NCBI GenBank assembly: GCA_965153455.1 | Contig: OZ234498.1 | Location: 14,074,001-14,138,000 of the forward strand | Direction of reading: 5' to 3' | DNA from: Sphagnum compactum | Lineage: Eukaryota; Bryophyta; Sphagnopsida; Sphagnales | Length of the DNA stretch: 64,000 bases | Shown here: in pieces, positions 23,525 to 34,587 of the stretch | How positions within the stretch are numbered: position 1 is the first letter of the stretch | Layout: each line of letters starts with the position of its first letter | Translations under genes and position numbers: made by a program | Notes under the pieces: model-generated | The model's input: the letters and a program-made list of their open reading frames with translations, nothing else | Told to the model about the DNA's origin: nothing | The model's database searches: none

Positions 23525-24132
23525 TCATTTCTGAATCATGGTATTGCTTAAAGAGGCCAATTTCTTTATGCCAGACCATTTTATTTGATGCAGATTTCCA
23601 GTCACATTCCATCCAAATGCCTTTGCATACTTGACTCGAGTTGTTCGAATCACAAGTGCAAGGTCTTCATCACACTCCAACTTGGCCTACACGTTGAGAG
23701 GGATGGCCCCCACACCCCATGTAATCATGCCAAGAAGTTGAAGAATGTGGTTAAAGGCTAGCTTCACAAGTGTGGGCTTAAGAACTTCAAGTGTATTCAA
23801 ATCATTTTGGAGCCTATCCCACTCTAGGAGTGCACAACTCCTAGCCCAAATAATGGCCTTTTGCTCATTGTGATGAAAATGAATCAAGGGGTTGCTCAAG
23901 ACCTACGCATTCATGGCCGCATGATTTTGAACCCTTGGGTCCTCCTCCCTAGTAGATGGGCATCTGGGTTCACCCAGCTCCATAACCACATTAAGGTGTG
24001 CCCATAAATGCCATAGCAAGTTGTATTTGGCTGTATAGGATGCATCACACCCATCAACCCTATAAGCAAATTTGGGCCCATCCCTTGCCCAATGGACACC
24101 TTCTATGGCAATCGAGGGAAGGGCAACCACAT
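23525..24132 (-). pseudogene. Exon relic with C2H2-like segment (transposon-type)
   Basis: On the minus strand a splice-acceptor-like sequence (ttttggtttcag, ending at 24133) precedes a frame that can be read for about 200 codons to a TGA at 23527-23525. It is broken only by TAG codons at 23905-23903 and 23689-23687. The N-terminal part contains DGCDASYTAKYNLLWHLWAH, which resembles a C2H2 zinc finger but keeps only one of the two expected cysteines. Then come a CPSTREEDPRVQNHAAMNA linker and a helical segment with EWDRLQNDLNTLEVLKPTLV. The C-terminus has DLALVIRTTRVKYAKAFGW. It reads like a plant multicopy gene or transposon exon. I cannot name the family. The two stops make it a pseudogene. 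Confidence 0.55.
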
Positions 24133-24190
24133 CTGAAACCAAAAAACAAAAACAAGAATTAACATTATGGATGAAGGTTAGCCCATATAC

Positions 24191-24335
24191 GATGAAGGTA
24201 TTGCATAAATAGATAGAAGATTTAAACCTAAGGATGAAGGTATTGCATAAAAGGATAAAGATCAAAAACACAAGGTGAGGGTATTGTGCAAAAAAGATAA
24301 GAGATCCAAAACACAAGATGAGGGTATTGTTAGAA
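24191..24335. repeat. 42-bp tandem repeat, four copies
   Basis: The phrase gatgaaggtattgcataaa or a variant starts at 24191, 24233, 24275 and 24317, each 42 bases apart. A half copy precedes it at 24170. The array lies where the intron upstream of the minus-strand relic would be, and its ggtattg core is the same word found throughout 22.0-22.9 kb. Confidence 0.85.
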
Positions 24336-25079
24336 CCCAATGTTCAAAAGCTATCTCTAGATAAAAAATCACCTACAAAGGCATTGCTTTTACACTTTCA
24401 CCCAAAAAAATGCACCACCCACCCTTTCACATGGAAAAGGAATGTGGGGCAAAAGTAGGGTTTAAGGAGCAGAATTAATGAAGGTATTGCAAGAACAAAA
24501 TTGACAAAAAAAACCCCACCCATCTTTTCCATTTGAGAAGATGGGTGGGGCAATAAATTATAAAGGAAGTTTAATATATCACCTCCATCAATTTGGGCAT
24601 GAGGTTCAACATCTTTATTTGTATTTTCTTCCTCCAACATTGGAGTAGGAATTACATTTTCTTGTCTTTCTATCATCAAAATAGTTTTTTCCAAATCTAC
24701 CTCAATTCTATTTGCATCTACAACAAATGCTTCTCCAACATCCCTAGTCGCTTACACTTTCTCTTGAACAATTTTAGGAATAGCCAATGTGGTCACATCT
24801 TTAGCTAATATTTGCATTTCTTGTCCCACCACCCCTGCCTCCAAATCTCTTTCACCTTCCATGCCATCTTCAACTAAAACTTGTTGATTTGTTCCACCAT
24901 TTGTCGTTCTTGTTCGAGTTTGTATTTAACACAAACAAAACAATTTATATATATATATATATATATACCAAAAAAAAAGAAATGCCAGCATTAGCACCAT
25001 GTTCAGCTAGCACCAGCAACTAGCATCTAAAACAATTCTCTCACATTCTTTGTGTTTGTTTTTAATTTTGCAAATTGCA
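24336..25079. other. Intergenic DNA with (AT)n at 24945-24967
   Basis: Contains a perfect AT microsatellite at about 24945-24967 and one more ggtattgca word near 24481. No gene is supported. Confidence 0.5.
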
Positions 25080-25800
25080 GAACTTAATAGGTAATTATAT
25101 AATAATTATAAATGTGAATTCATTATCCATAATTAATTATCTGAAATAGTAATTTGAATTTTTTTGAATTAATTAGTTTAAATCAAAAATTAGTTAGTTA
25201 GTTATGAGATATTGAATAATATAAATTCAAATAAAATTTAGATGATTGATCATTTGGATTTCCAAAATTAATTATTTGGATTACCTTATAATTAATTATT
25301 TAAATTAATTATCTGAACTTATTATTTGCATTAATTATTTAATTCAGATTATTAATCAATTATTCAGCTTAATTAATTATTTCATAATAATTAAGTAAAT
25401 TACATAATAATTAATAGTTAATAGTGGATAAATTATTGAAAAAAATCGTTATTAAATATTGAACATTAAATATGAATTTGGGTACAAGACATAGTTATCA
25501 AATAATTAAATATATGAATTTTTAAATTAATAATTAACTATTTGAACTAAATATTTTTACTAATTAATCTATTTTGAAAAAATTAGCTAGTTAGTTAGTT
25601 AATTATTAATAAATTAATTATTTGATTCAATCAACAAACAAATTGTCTGAATTGGATGAATTACTTCATATGAACTATTAATTATTTAGTGGAATTAATT
25701 ATTTCATATTAATTAATTAAACTAAATATTAATTATCATTTAATAGTTGATAAATTATTGAAAAAAATTCATTACTAAATAATAAGGATTAAATATGAAT
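25080..25800. repeat. AT-rich island of TTAATTA words
   Basis: About 700 bases consisting largely of ttaattatt, aattaatta and attgaataat words in both orientations, with very little G or C. It may act as a scaffold-attachment-like or easily melted region, but that is speculation from composition alone. Confidence 0.55.
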
Positions 25801-28800
25801 GGTTTTTGTTTTTAATTTATTAACAGTTGAGCAATAGTCACAAAATAATGAAAAAAATAGTACTTTTATAGTGGCAACATAGTGGCACAACTAGTTGTAT
25901 AAATGGAAATCATAAATGATAATTAGTTGCAAATGTCATATCTAATAGGTGGTGAAAATGAGTACACATGAAATGGTCAAATGTTTTTGATGTCATACAT
26001 TAGTTATAATGTAGTTGTTGCACCCAAGTGAAGTGTAACTTGTCAAAAAGTCAAACATGATTAACTACGTTTGTATGTACGATGCATGCATCACACCATA
26101 TAGGTGTCCCATTTGGAATTAAATTAAAATTACATTATAATTCCCTACTTTTTTGACATGGCATTTTATTTATTAATTGTTTGTATTTCCATGCTCTAGT
26201 TGTAGGGTAGTTATATATTAATTGTTTTGGAATTCTAGTTGCCAAGCAACGTGGTTTTAGTGGACATGATTTTTCATAATGGTTGTTGAATTTTTTTGAA
26301 CATAAAGTTGATAGAATAGCAAATTAGACTCAACACTTGGAATTGAATTGAAGGCCAAAGATTAAATACATACTTCAACTTGAGCCAAATAATTGGGAAA
26401 TGTTACCACTTTATCTACACTTTTAGTGTAAGGTTGTGCAAATTAATAAACACCAATTTTGCAATTTGCATTATATTTCATCAAATGTACAATATTTCCA
26501 TGCAAACATATTACCATGTGTGGACTTTGGAACCAAACAAAGAAATGTGGGAAGATCAAGGAGAAAAGTCACTTATAAGATCAAAAATTTTCAATGAAAA
26601 ATTAATGGTTGTTGCTCCACCAAGGCTTGGTCCCACCAACACCATGGGCCTTTTCACATAAGTTTTCCAAGTCTATGTACACAAAGAAATATTTAAAATT
26701 TCAACCAAAAACCAATGTACAAATCATTGAGTCGTAAAATTAGAGATTTCACAATTTAGAACTACATGCATATGGTTTTAATCACACCATTAAAAGAAAA
26801 GGTCCATTTTATGGCTATAATTTGTGACTATAAATAAGTTGTAATGAGCATCAACAATTAAAAGTTTATTAATTGCACAAATGGAATTGCACTCAACACT
26901 TAATTACAAATGATGATTCACCATGATGTTAGCACATTCCACATGGATGATATATATGGTCAACAAATACATTCTCATCTATTAACTATCCATATATGCA
27001 ACTTGCAACTAATCCCCATTTTTGCAATCAACATATAACCCACTCACTAATTGCCCCTTGTTAACATAAAAGATTTTCTTGTAATTTTGTTTTGAAAATA
27101 TAAATTGAATCCCCATCATCTATTTTAAATGGCCTACAATGTCATCACATTAATCAATGGACATATGCCATGTGACATTATGTTTTCTAATGGGATATGT
27201 CACATGGCATACTTTCCTATAATGGGATTGTTTTGCCAGTGCAAATGTGCACAATATGCACATAAAATGCCACACCTAAAAATATACCTCATGCAAATGC
27301 CTAAACTAAATTATACAGTTCAAAATTCAAACTTGAATTAACATGGATGCTACAAAGTTGTCACAAACTTCAAAGGTACAATGGCTTGAAGGGGAGTCAA
27401 ACCTTGATCCAATTTGAATCTTACCTAATGTAGTTCAAGCCCTACTTACACCCAAATGCAATCAAATAACAAGGTCTAAGAAAAACACATTCATTCATTT
27501 TTGGGTTTCATTTGAATGCTAAAAGGAAATTTGCCACCATTCACAACCAATGTATTCTGAAATGGATTTAGCTAATTTGATAAAAAAAACAACCATATGA
27601 AAAAAATGTGAATTCGAATGTGATTTTTTCTTTTCAATATGACCATTTGAGGCTCATAAATAACCCCAATACATCAATTATTAGTATTTAAACCAGAATA
27701 AATAACATATAACCTTTGCATTTGATTACCAGCAACTTGAAAACCTACTTTTGCATTCAACACAATAAACTTAAACATCTAATGCATAGTGCAACTATTA
27801 ATCATTCCAATTGGATTAAAACATGGTTAGACGGCTTATTTTTTACCTTTTGAGAGTTTATTTTTAACAATAACAAAAAAATTACATTTTGATAATTAAC
27901 AACTTATGCATCTAATGTACATTTCCTTATGTTTCCATTTAAGAATATGGGTAACACCAAGTGTGTAAGTAGTTAAACATATATTTAGTCAAACAATCCA
28001 TGTAAAAACATGAAGTTTTGAATAGAAATAGACTAGTAAAACCTACTCATCCAATATTATATTTTAAAAATCAAAATCTTTTTCTATAGGGAAGGTTTCA
28101 ATGTATTTTACTCTTAGGCATCTCATTTGATGTTGTCCTATTGTTTGAAAAATATCTAAACCTATAATGGCATTCTTTTGGAATCCACATGTAATTTTTT
28201 TATTATGTCATCAAGAAATCTTTTATTTTTAAAAGTCCACTATGAGTCCAATTTTTTAGAATTCATTCATAATTTTTATACGATTCCTAATAAAGTGTAT
28301 TGTAGTATGGATAATTAAAAAATTGGCAATGTTGATGTGAACACTATTACAATTCATGATTTTTTTAAGCTATCCAAGTTGATTGCCTTGTTCACCTTTA
28401 CTAATGAACATGTACATTTTGACTAGAGAATTGACTTAAATGACATATATCTTTTAACTAGTGAATTTGATTAGAATAATTTATTTGATTATCTATCAAA
28501 TTGAAAATCTAATCAAATTGAACCAAAAAAAAAAGCTATGGTCAAAATGACCAATGGGTCCTAATTAAATGGGACATTTAATCAAGTTCAATGAAACAAA
28601 TTGACATGCTTGAAATGACCAATGATTTTTAATCAAATTATATATTCTATGTTAATTGATAAACCAAATTAACTAACTACTACCTTGGCAAGAGAAGTAG
28701 CTTAAGTTTACTTACCTTATACCTAGGTCTACCAACTTATCGACCTAGATACTACTTAGGCGAAGTAGGTAGATTTAAAAAGGTAGGTAGCCTAGGTATA

Positions 28801-29447
28801 CCAACTTATCTACCTAGTCACTATTTAGGCTAAGTTGATTTCTAAAATTTCAAAGAATCAGAACCAGAGGTCATTGAAAAAAATCAAATAACGGGCCAAA
28901 ACTGGTTTCAATGTTTCAATCTCTTCCTTCATAATTCTTGTTTTTGGTTGAAGGAATTTGTCTCAGATCTGTGTGTTTTTTTTAGTCAGGCAGTTTCAAT
29001 CTCTTAACTCATTGCATCTTTGGTTTAAGCAATTTGTAAGTTTCTGAGACTGAAAATTAAAATTTTCACATGGTCTCACTCAAAGTTCTGATGACATTAT
29101 TAAGCAACCAAGAGATTTCTGAAGACATTGGGTGAGATGCAAACAAAGTTTTTTCTTTGCTATTGGAACTCAAACTCATCATGGATGATTCAAGGTACAA
29201 GGAGGCAGGTCCCATCTCCCCAAAAGGAAGTGAAATTACAGGAAAATCAGATTAGGTCTCTGCAAAAGAAGTGGAAAAAATCAGCTAGCAAATCTGTGCA
29301 ATTCAGTGAAGCAGAGTTCTAGAGTAGTGAACCAGCTGCCACCAGCGCACCATCCATTGGAAGTCCGAGTTATGACCAATGCTTGGGAGAGGAGAGGGGG
29401 CACCCACTTTGGTGGGTAAGAACTGAAAGATCCTGTTAGTAAGAACT
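25801..29447. other. Gene-free AT-rich DNA
   Basis: No gene or complete element is recognised. A stretch at about 28690-28830 carries paired ctacc/gtagg words (acctaggtctaccaactta twice), another member of the GTAG-rich family. Confidence 0.45.
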
Positions 29448-29760
29448 GATCCAGAACCAAGCTGATTTTTGGAATTGGAACAGGAACCCGAACCTTGTAT
29501 TATTTTTTTAAAGAACCATGCACCTGGAACTGGGTTCCTAGTTTGATTTAGGTGCGGAACTGGAACTGAAGTTTTTGAAGGGGAAAAGGAAAATTGAAAA
29601 AGAAGTGACTAGAACCAGGGATTTAACCAACAGCTGACCATTAGTTCTGGTCTGGATTAATAAGATTTGAACTGGAACCAAAAGAAAAATTGTTGAAGAA
29701 CCAGACCTGGAACGAGATTCCAAGTTCAATTTATGTGTGAAACCAGGATCAAGATAGTTA
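29448..29760. repeat. Second 'ggaac/aactgg' self-similar repeat
   Basis: Complementary in wording to the repeat at 252-615: ggaac, gaacc and aactgg words recur, and aggtgcggaac and atgtgtgaaacc words parallel atgtgtggaatt near 50.5 kb. The flank at 29870-29950 carries GTAG words. Confidence 0.5.
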
Positions 29761-30445
29761 TAATTTAGTTTGTAGAACCAGAGCTTCTTCATAAAAGTAT
29801 GGATGAAGCCCAACCAAATTGGCATTGGGTGCGCCTTGGTGAACCTATCCAGTAGAAAACTAGTACTTGTAAGTAGGTAGGACAATGCATGGCTACTAGG
29901 AATGTAGATGGCTAGTAGTAGTTAAAGGGCTACTGAGTTGTTAACAGCTAGGTAATAAAAAGAGCAACTTAGTAACACATTGTATATTATTTAAATGAAA
30001 ATATTGAATGACATTGCTTGCAGTTTGAATTGAATTGAATTCAAATCCAATTGAAAAGAAATGAGATGCAAAATTGATGGAAAAGAGATTTAAAAATATA
30101 CTCAAGAATATGATGTTGAAAAAATAAATTTAAAAAACAAATATCTGAGAAGACACCATCCATGCCTCTTTACTTGCGAATGAACTAAACAAACTCCAAT
30201 TTAGAATTGTCCAAGTAACAATTACAAATTATGACTACCTTACCTTAAATAGCTCTAATGAATCATGATTATTAGAATTTACTTGTCACATGAAACACTT
30301 TTTTTCATTGCATTGCTGTCTGAAAGCTAACCACAATGGTTAGCTATGTATCAAGTATCAACCATCCATATATATATACAGACCTAGTACCGACATAGTG
30401 GCTTACCTATTTAGCTGCCTGAATAGTAACCACTTACATTCCTTA
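29761..30445. other. Gene-free intergenic DNA
   Basis: Includes GTAG-rich words near 29870-29950 and a short (AT) run near 30370. No gene is supported. Confidence 0.45.
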
Positions 30446-30793
30446 GAGCATCTCCACCAGTGCTCAGTATGTCACTCAGGATAATAAAATTAATTTAGCT
30501 GTTTTTTTTTGGCAACCCCACCAATAAAACTGTAACTGGAACTGCATGTATATACGTGGGAACTATTATAGCAAACCATCTGGACCATTCATAATACTGA
30601 GCCGCATTCAGGTCCAATTTATTACACTCTTTTTTGGAGGTGCACAACTGTGTGGCGCCTTTTACCAGCCACGGCAAGCTTCACGAATTTGGTGCAGAAA
30701 AACCAATTTCCTGAGATAAACCAGCACATTTTGACTTTTTCACAATAAATTTTACTCTCTGGAGTCACATACTGAGCACCGGTGGAGATGCTC
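30446..30793. mobile_element. Tourist-like (PIF/Harbinger) MITE
   Basis: A 348-base element with terminal inverted repeats of about 27 bases: it begins GAGCATCTCCACCAGTGCTC and ends with the near-exact reverse complement (GAGCACCGGTGGAGATGCTC). It is flanked by the 3-base direct repeat TTA (30443-30445 and 30794-30796), the target duplication of the PIF/Harbinger superfamily. The GAGCATCTCC start is common among plant Tourist-like MITEs. It has no coding capacity. Confidence 0.92.
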
Positions 30794-30796
30794 TTA

Positions 30797-33036
30797 CCTA
30801 CTTAACTGTGTCCATAGGATACGTTACCAGAGATATTACAAAGTCGTAACGGTTTTCCAATGGATGGTGCACAGGTGGATGTTCGGCCACCACATAATCT
30901 GTTACACACTTCCATTATCTCTCATGATTTTGTTTGAACTTTTGAACCTGGCATAAAGGGCGCAGAGCCATTATGTGATGAACCGCTTGTTTTGCTTTCT
31001 CATAAATTTAGCTGTTGTTAACATTGTGGAAGATTTGGACGATCTACTTTTTGCCTAGTATCAAGGATGCGGAGTTTGGATGTAGATCTACCCACCACCA
31101 CCACCCTCCTGTTGTTCACAGCTGATCCCTGCTCCATCTTAAACAATTCTGTATTCTCATACCAGATGCAGCGGCAGGTCAGATCCCTTGAACAAGAAGT
31201 TGCCAGTTCAGAACTCACTCAGCAACATGGTAGATGATCAATTTTCCTTTTGATTCTTAACATGCACATTTGAGGTCTATGGACTAGGTAACTGGCTGGT
31301 GAGAGGGAGATGGTTAGGGAGAATAGTGAAGGCACTTGACTGTTCCTTGGAATCGAACCCTTCATCAGCTACTGGGCATAACCGACTATAATGAGTATTG
31401 AGATGCCCTCTTTTCATCCATGAAGAGAGCAGCAGCTATGACATTTCATCGAAGAAGTAAAAGGTTAGTTATTGGACCAGTGGGAGCCGATGTTGGTACC
31501 TTGTGCTAACCAGTAGGTCACTACTGAAATTGTAACTTGTCACCTGATAACCAATCAGATTGTTGAGATTCTCATTATGGTTGATTATGATCTTTTCTCA
31601 CTTGCTGCTGTAGTAGTGGGAAATAGTTATAGTGACTCCCTGAGTATGAAAGTAGCTCAAGCCTCAACCTGTTTTCAAATCATCAAGTTCTCATCCAAAA
31701 AACTTTCATTTTTTGGGTTTGAATGAACTGTGTGGTTCTCCAGTTATTATAAAAACTTGAAATTTAGGAGAACAGTCAGTTATAAAATAAGCAGTTGTTT
31801 ACTGAGAAACTAGGTTGGGGGCAACTATTACTTTACACAGAACCACTGTGTTCTGATGATTTTTTAGCACTGTTGCAACAAATTTTTTAAAAAATTAAAA
31901 CAAAATATTGAAAATTCAAAAAAAAATTGCTAAAATTTTAGAAAATTCATCAAACTTTTGAAACCACAAAGCTGAAAACAAAAAAAACTGGATGTTTCCT
32001 GCCCTTCCTTTTCAGATTAAAGGAAAAAAAAAACTGACACGAATATCAGAATCTCTGCCACCAGCTTATTGATTTTGTACAGTGCCTCAAGCTGGAGCTA
32101 ATCACCTGCAGGCACCTTGTTGTATATGATAAGGAACACTTTTGAGGCTCCTCCTGGGCTTCGTGGCCCAGCCGAGTGTGTGATAGCCCAAGTCTGGGCA
32201 CAAAAACCCAGGAAGAGCCAAAATATCGTTCCTTACTCTAAGTAACTTTTACAAAATTGGGAACTTCACCAAGTAGAAGGTCCCTTTCTACTTTAAAGGC
32301 AAATTCTGTCAGGCCTCAAAGTGACTGAAATTACAAGGGAAATTTTGGAAAGGTTCATTTCGAAGATGTAAGGTACTACCTTCCTCAACATAGGGTAGTT
32401 AGAGCTGGCTGGCACCTTATTGCTTTTGTAAAGGCGTCTCAAGGAGCTGGCTAAGCTGGAGGCACCTCATTGAGTCATTGATTGTACCTCAACCTAGAGC
32501 AGTGTTTATTTTATTTTGTTTTTTCATTTTTCTGGCGTCAAAATTCTGGTGAAATTTAATTACAAAATCAGCAAAATTAGTCGAATTTACACTACGAAAA
32601 ACAAAATTTTCCAGCTTCTTTGTTCTTTTCTCAACTGAGCTAGAGGCCAGTTGGTGTACCAGCTAATAATTGACCAGCTGCTGGACACTGGAGATTTGTC
32701 TCAATCTGCATATAATATATAGAATGTATAAATATATCGGTCATGAGCTGCAGGAGCAGCTAGCTACTGATCACATATTATAATTGAGCATTGTAGCTTA
32801 AATACTGTGTTACATCTAAAACATATCTTCCTTGATTGCACGCAATCATAATTCTTGTGTTGGCAAATGTACAACAACAACAGAGATTGTTTAGAATTTC
32901 AAATACTGCTTGAGTTGGAAGGACAAAAATACCCTATTTAGGTGTAGTCACAATTCAACAAGCTGAAAAAAAAGGCCTTTGGATCACAAACATAACTAGT
33001 CAAAAAAATTTAAATATTTAAAAGTGTATGAACAAT
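30797..33036. other. Gene-free intergenic DNA
   Basis: No gene is supported. Two similar segments, 32060-32130 and 32405-32475 (both with ggcacctt, ttgtattg-type and ggagct words), suggest a local duplication. 31870-32000 is poly-A/T-rich. Confidence 0.4.
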
Positions 33037-33383
33037 AGGGTTATCTCTAAAGTCATCCTGTCTTCGCGGTGTCTTTGGGCCCGCTTTCGGCCCCTATCCC
33101 CTCTTTCAGTGGTATTCGCAAAGTTTGGAAATTTTATTGAATCTCAGTGTGAAATGCTGAAACTCAGCATTATGCGCAAGGTTCGAGAGTCATTATAGTA
33201 GTCTTACAGGTAGGAGCAGTGAAAATGTATGTAGCAGGAGTGGAGGCGCTCAAAAAACTAGTCCAGGTCCCAGTCATTTCATTTTGTAAAATTTCCATTC
33301 CCAGGTACACGTTTGATGCCGTATTATGCCGAAACTGCTGACCGTTCTCACCCCCCTAATCGTGAGACTTGACGGATAACCCT
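33037..33383 (+). mobile_element. Non-autonomous TIR element, family 2, copy 1
   Basis: 347 bases with terminal inverted repeats AGGGTTATCTCTAAAGTC and GACTTGACGGATAACCCT, flanked by AAT direct repeats (33034-33036 and 33384-33386). The interior carries ccgctttcggcc, cctctttcagtgg, aaggttcgag, ggtaggagcagtg and tggaggcgctca. These recur in reverse order and strand in the element at 39865-40240. No coding capacity. The superfamily is unclear; the 3-base duplication fits CACTA or PIF/Harbinger, but the termini are neither CACTA nor GAGCATC-like. Confidence 0.8.
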
Positions 33384-33571
33384 AATATATGTTTGGTATA
33401 TAAATATACTGCAATATACATCAAGAGCCATTGATCATGGAGATCTAGATTTTATCCATACTATCAAATATATATATATATATATGGAAAAAGTGTAGAA
33501 GTCTAAAATCTGAATATGTGAGCAACATACTATACAATCTCCAAAAGCTGCGATACTACAGATCTTGACGA

Positions 33572-33593
33572 CTCTCTCTCTCTATATATATAT
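33572..33593 (+). promoter_or_regulatory. Candidate core promoter: CT patch plus TATA run
   Basis: A pyrimidine (CT) run passes directly into tatatatatatg, then GC-richer DNA begins. This is the layout of a plant Y-patch/TATA promoter and sits about 1 kb upstream of the B3 start codon. Simple-sequence origin is an alternative. Confidence 0.35.
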
Positions 33594-33710
33594 GCGCTGC
33601 CACCTTTCTCCTGACAACTAGCTTACGTGACGAATTTCTAGTCAAGCACAATATTGTCACTATGTTGCTGCTGTAGCCTAGTGCTGAATTTCATTGGTGT
33701 GCTTAGAACT

Positions 33711-33897
33711 CTTGTTGCAGCTCCAGCAGCTTGAAATTTCTAATTCATGCTTTTCTTGTTGCAGTTCAGACAGCTTGAATTTCTTCGTGCTTCATCTGTC
33801 TTGTTGTAGTTTAGGACTTCAGCTTGAATTTAGACTTAAGTGCTTCTCTTGTTGTAGATCAGGCAATTTGCATTTAGACTTCGTGCTTCTTTTGTAG
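33711..33897. repeat. 44-48 bp tandem repeat in the B3 gene leader
   Basis: The word cttgttgcag or cttgttgtag starts at 33711, 33755, 33800 and 33848. Each is followed by a tcaggcagcttgaattt-type phrase and cttcgtgctt. A shortened fifth copy ends at 33897. It lies between the candidate promoter and the first coding exon of the B3 gene. Confidence 0.75.
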
Positions 33898-34278
33898 TCA
33901 AGCGAGCCAGTGTTGCTGATCTTAAAATCACATAAAGAGACCTACTGATGGTCCATGCATGCAACTTTCGCGACTAGAAAATGTGATTTCTCCCAGGCAG
34001 CTCATATGACGTCGTCGTCGTGTATGGACTACGACTATAGTGTGATTTCATTCTCAGCGAGGATCAGTAGGGAGGCTGCATTTAGTTTCTAATTAACCAG
34101 TACTTAGCAGCTGTGGTTGTTGTGACAACAAGTTCGGCAGCAGTGGACGTAGTTCTCTAAAGGAAAAGTACCCAACGTATCAAGTTGTTGAATCGACTCT
34201 AGAGAGTTTGCTTTCGCCTTGCATGTAATATTTGTCCTTTTTTCTTTGAATGCACAGCAGATCATGTCGAGGTTCATG

Positions 34279-34300
34279 GGGTTTAGGGTTTAGGGGTTTG
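34279..34300 (+). promoter_or_regulatory. Double telo-box-like motif
   Basis: Two consecutive GGGTTTA units (gggtttagggtttagggg) lie in the presumed 5' leader of the B3 gene. Telo-boxes (AAACCCTA) are known plant regulatory motifs bound by telomere-repeat-binding factors. Function here is inferred from the motif alone. Confidence 0.4.
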
Positions 34301-34587
34301 TCATGAATCTGGAGAGAAATCTGATATCATGTGGAGCAGCAGCTACTGACGATGATCGCGAGCTAATTGCGTATTTTGAGATCTATTTACTAGAGTTGAT
34401 TCTGCAGGATCGACACCTGATTGGTTTTGCTACATTCTAGTCAAGAGCGCCATTGGCAGCTTCGAGGACTAAATTAGCTGGAGTCGTGGTGGTGAAATTG
34501 GTTTCCACAGGAGATTGCAGTCTAGTACTCGAACTGCAGATTGTCTAGTACTGCACGTGAGGTTTAGAGTAACAGCTAAGAGACAAG

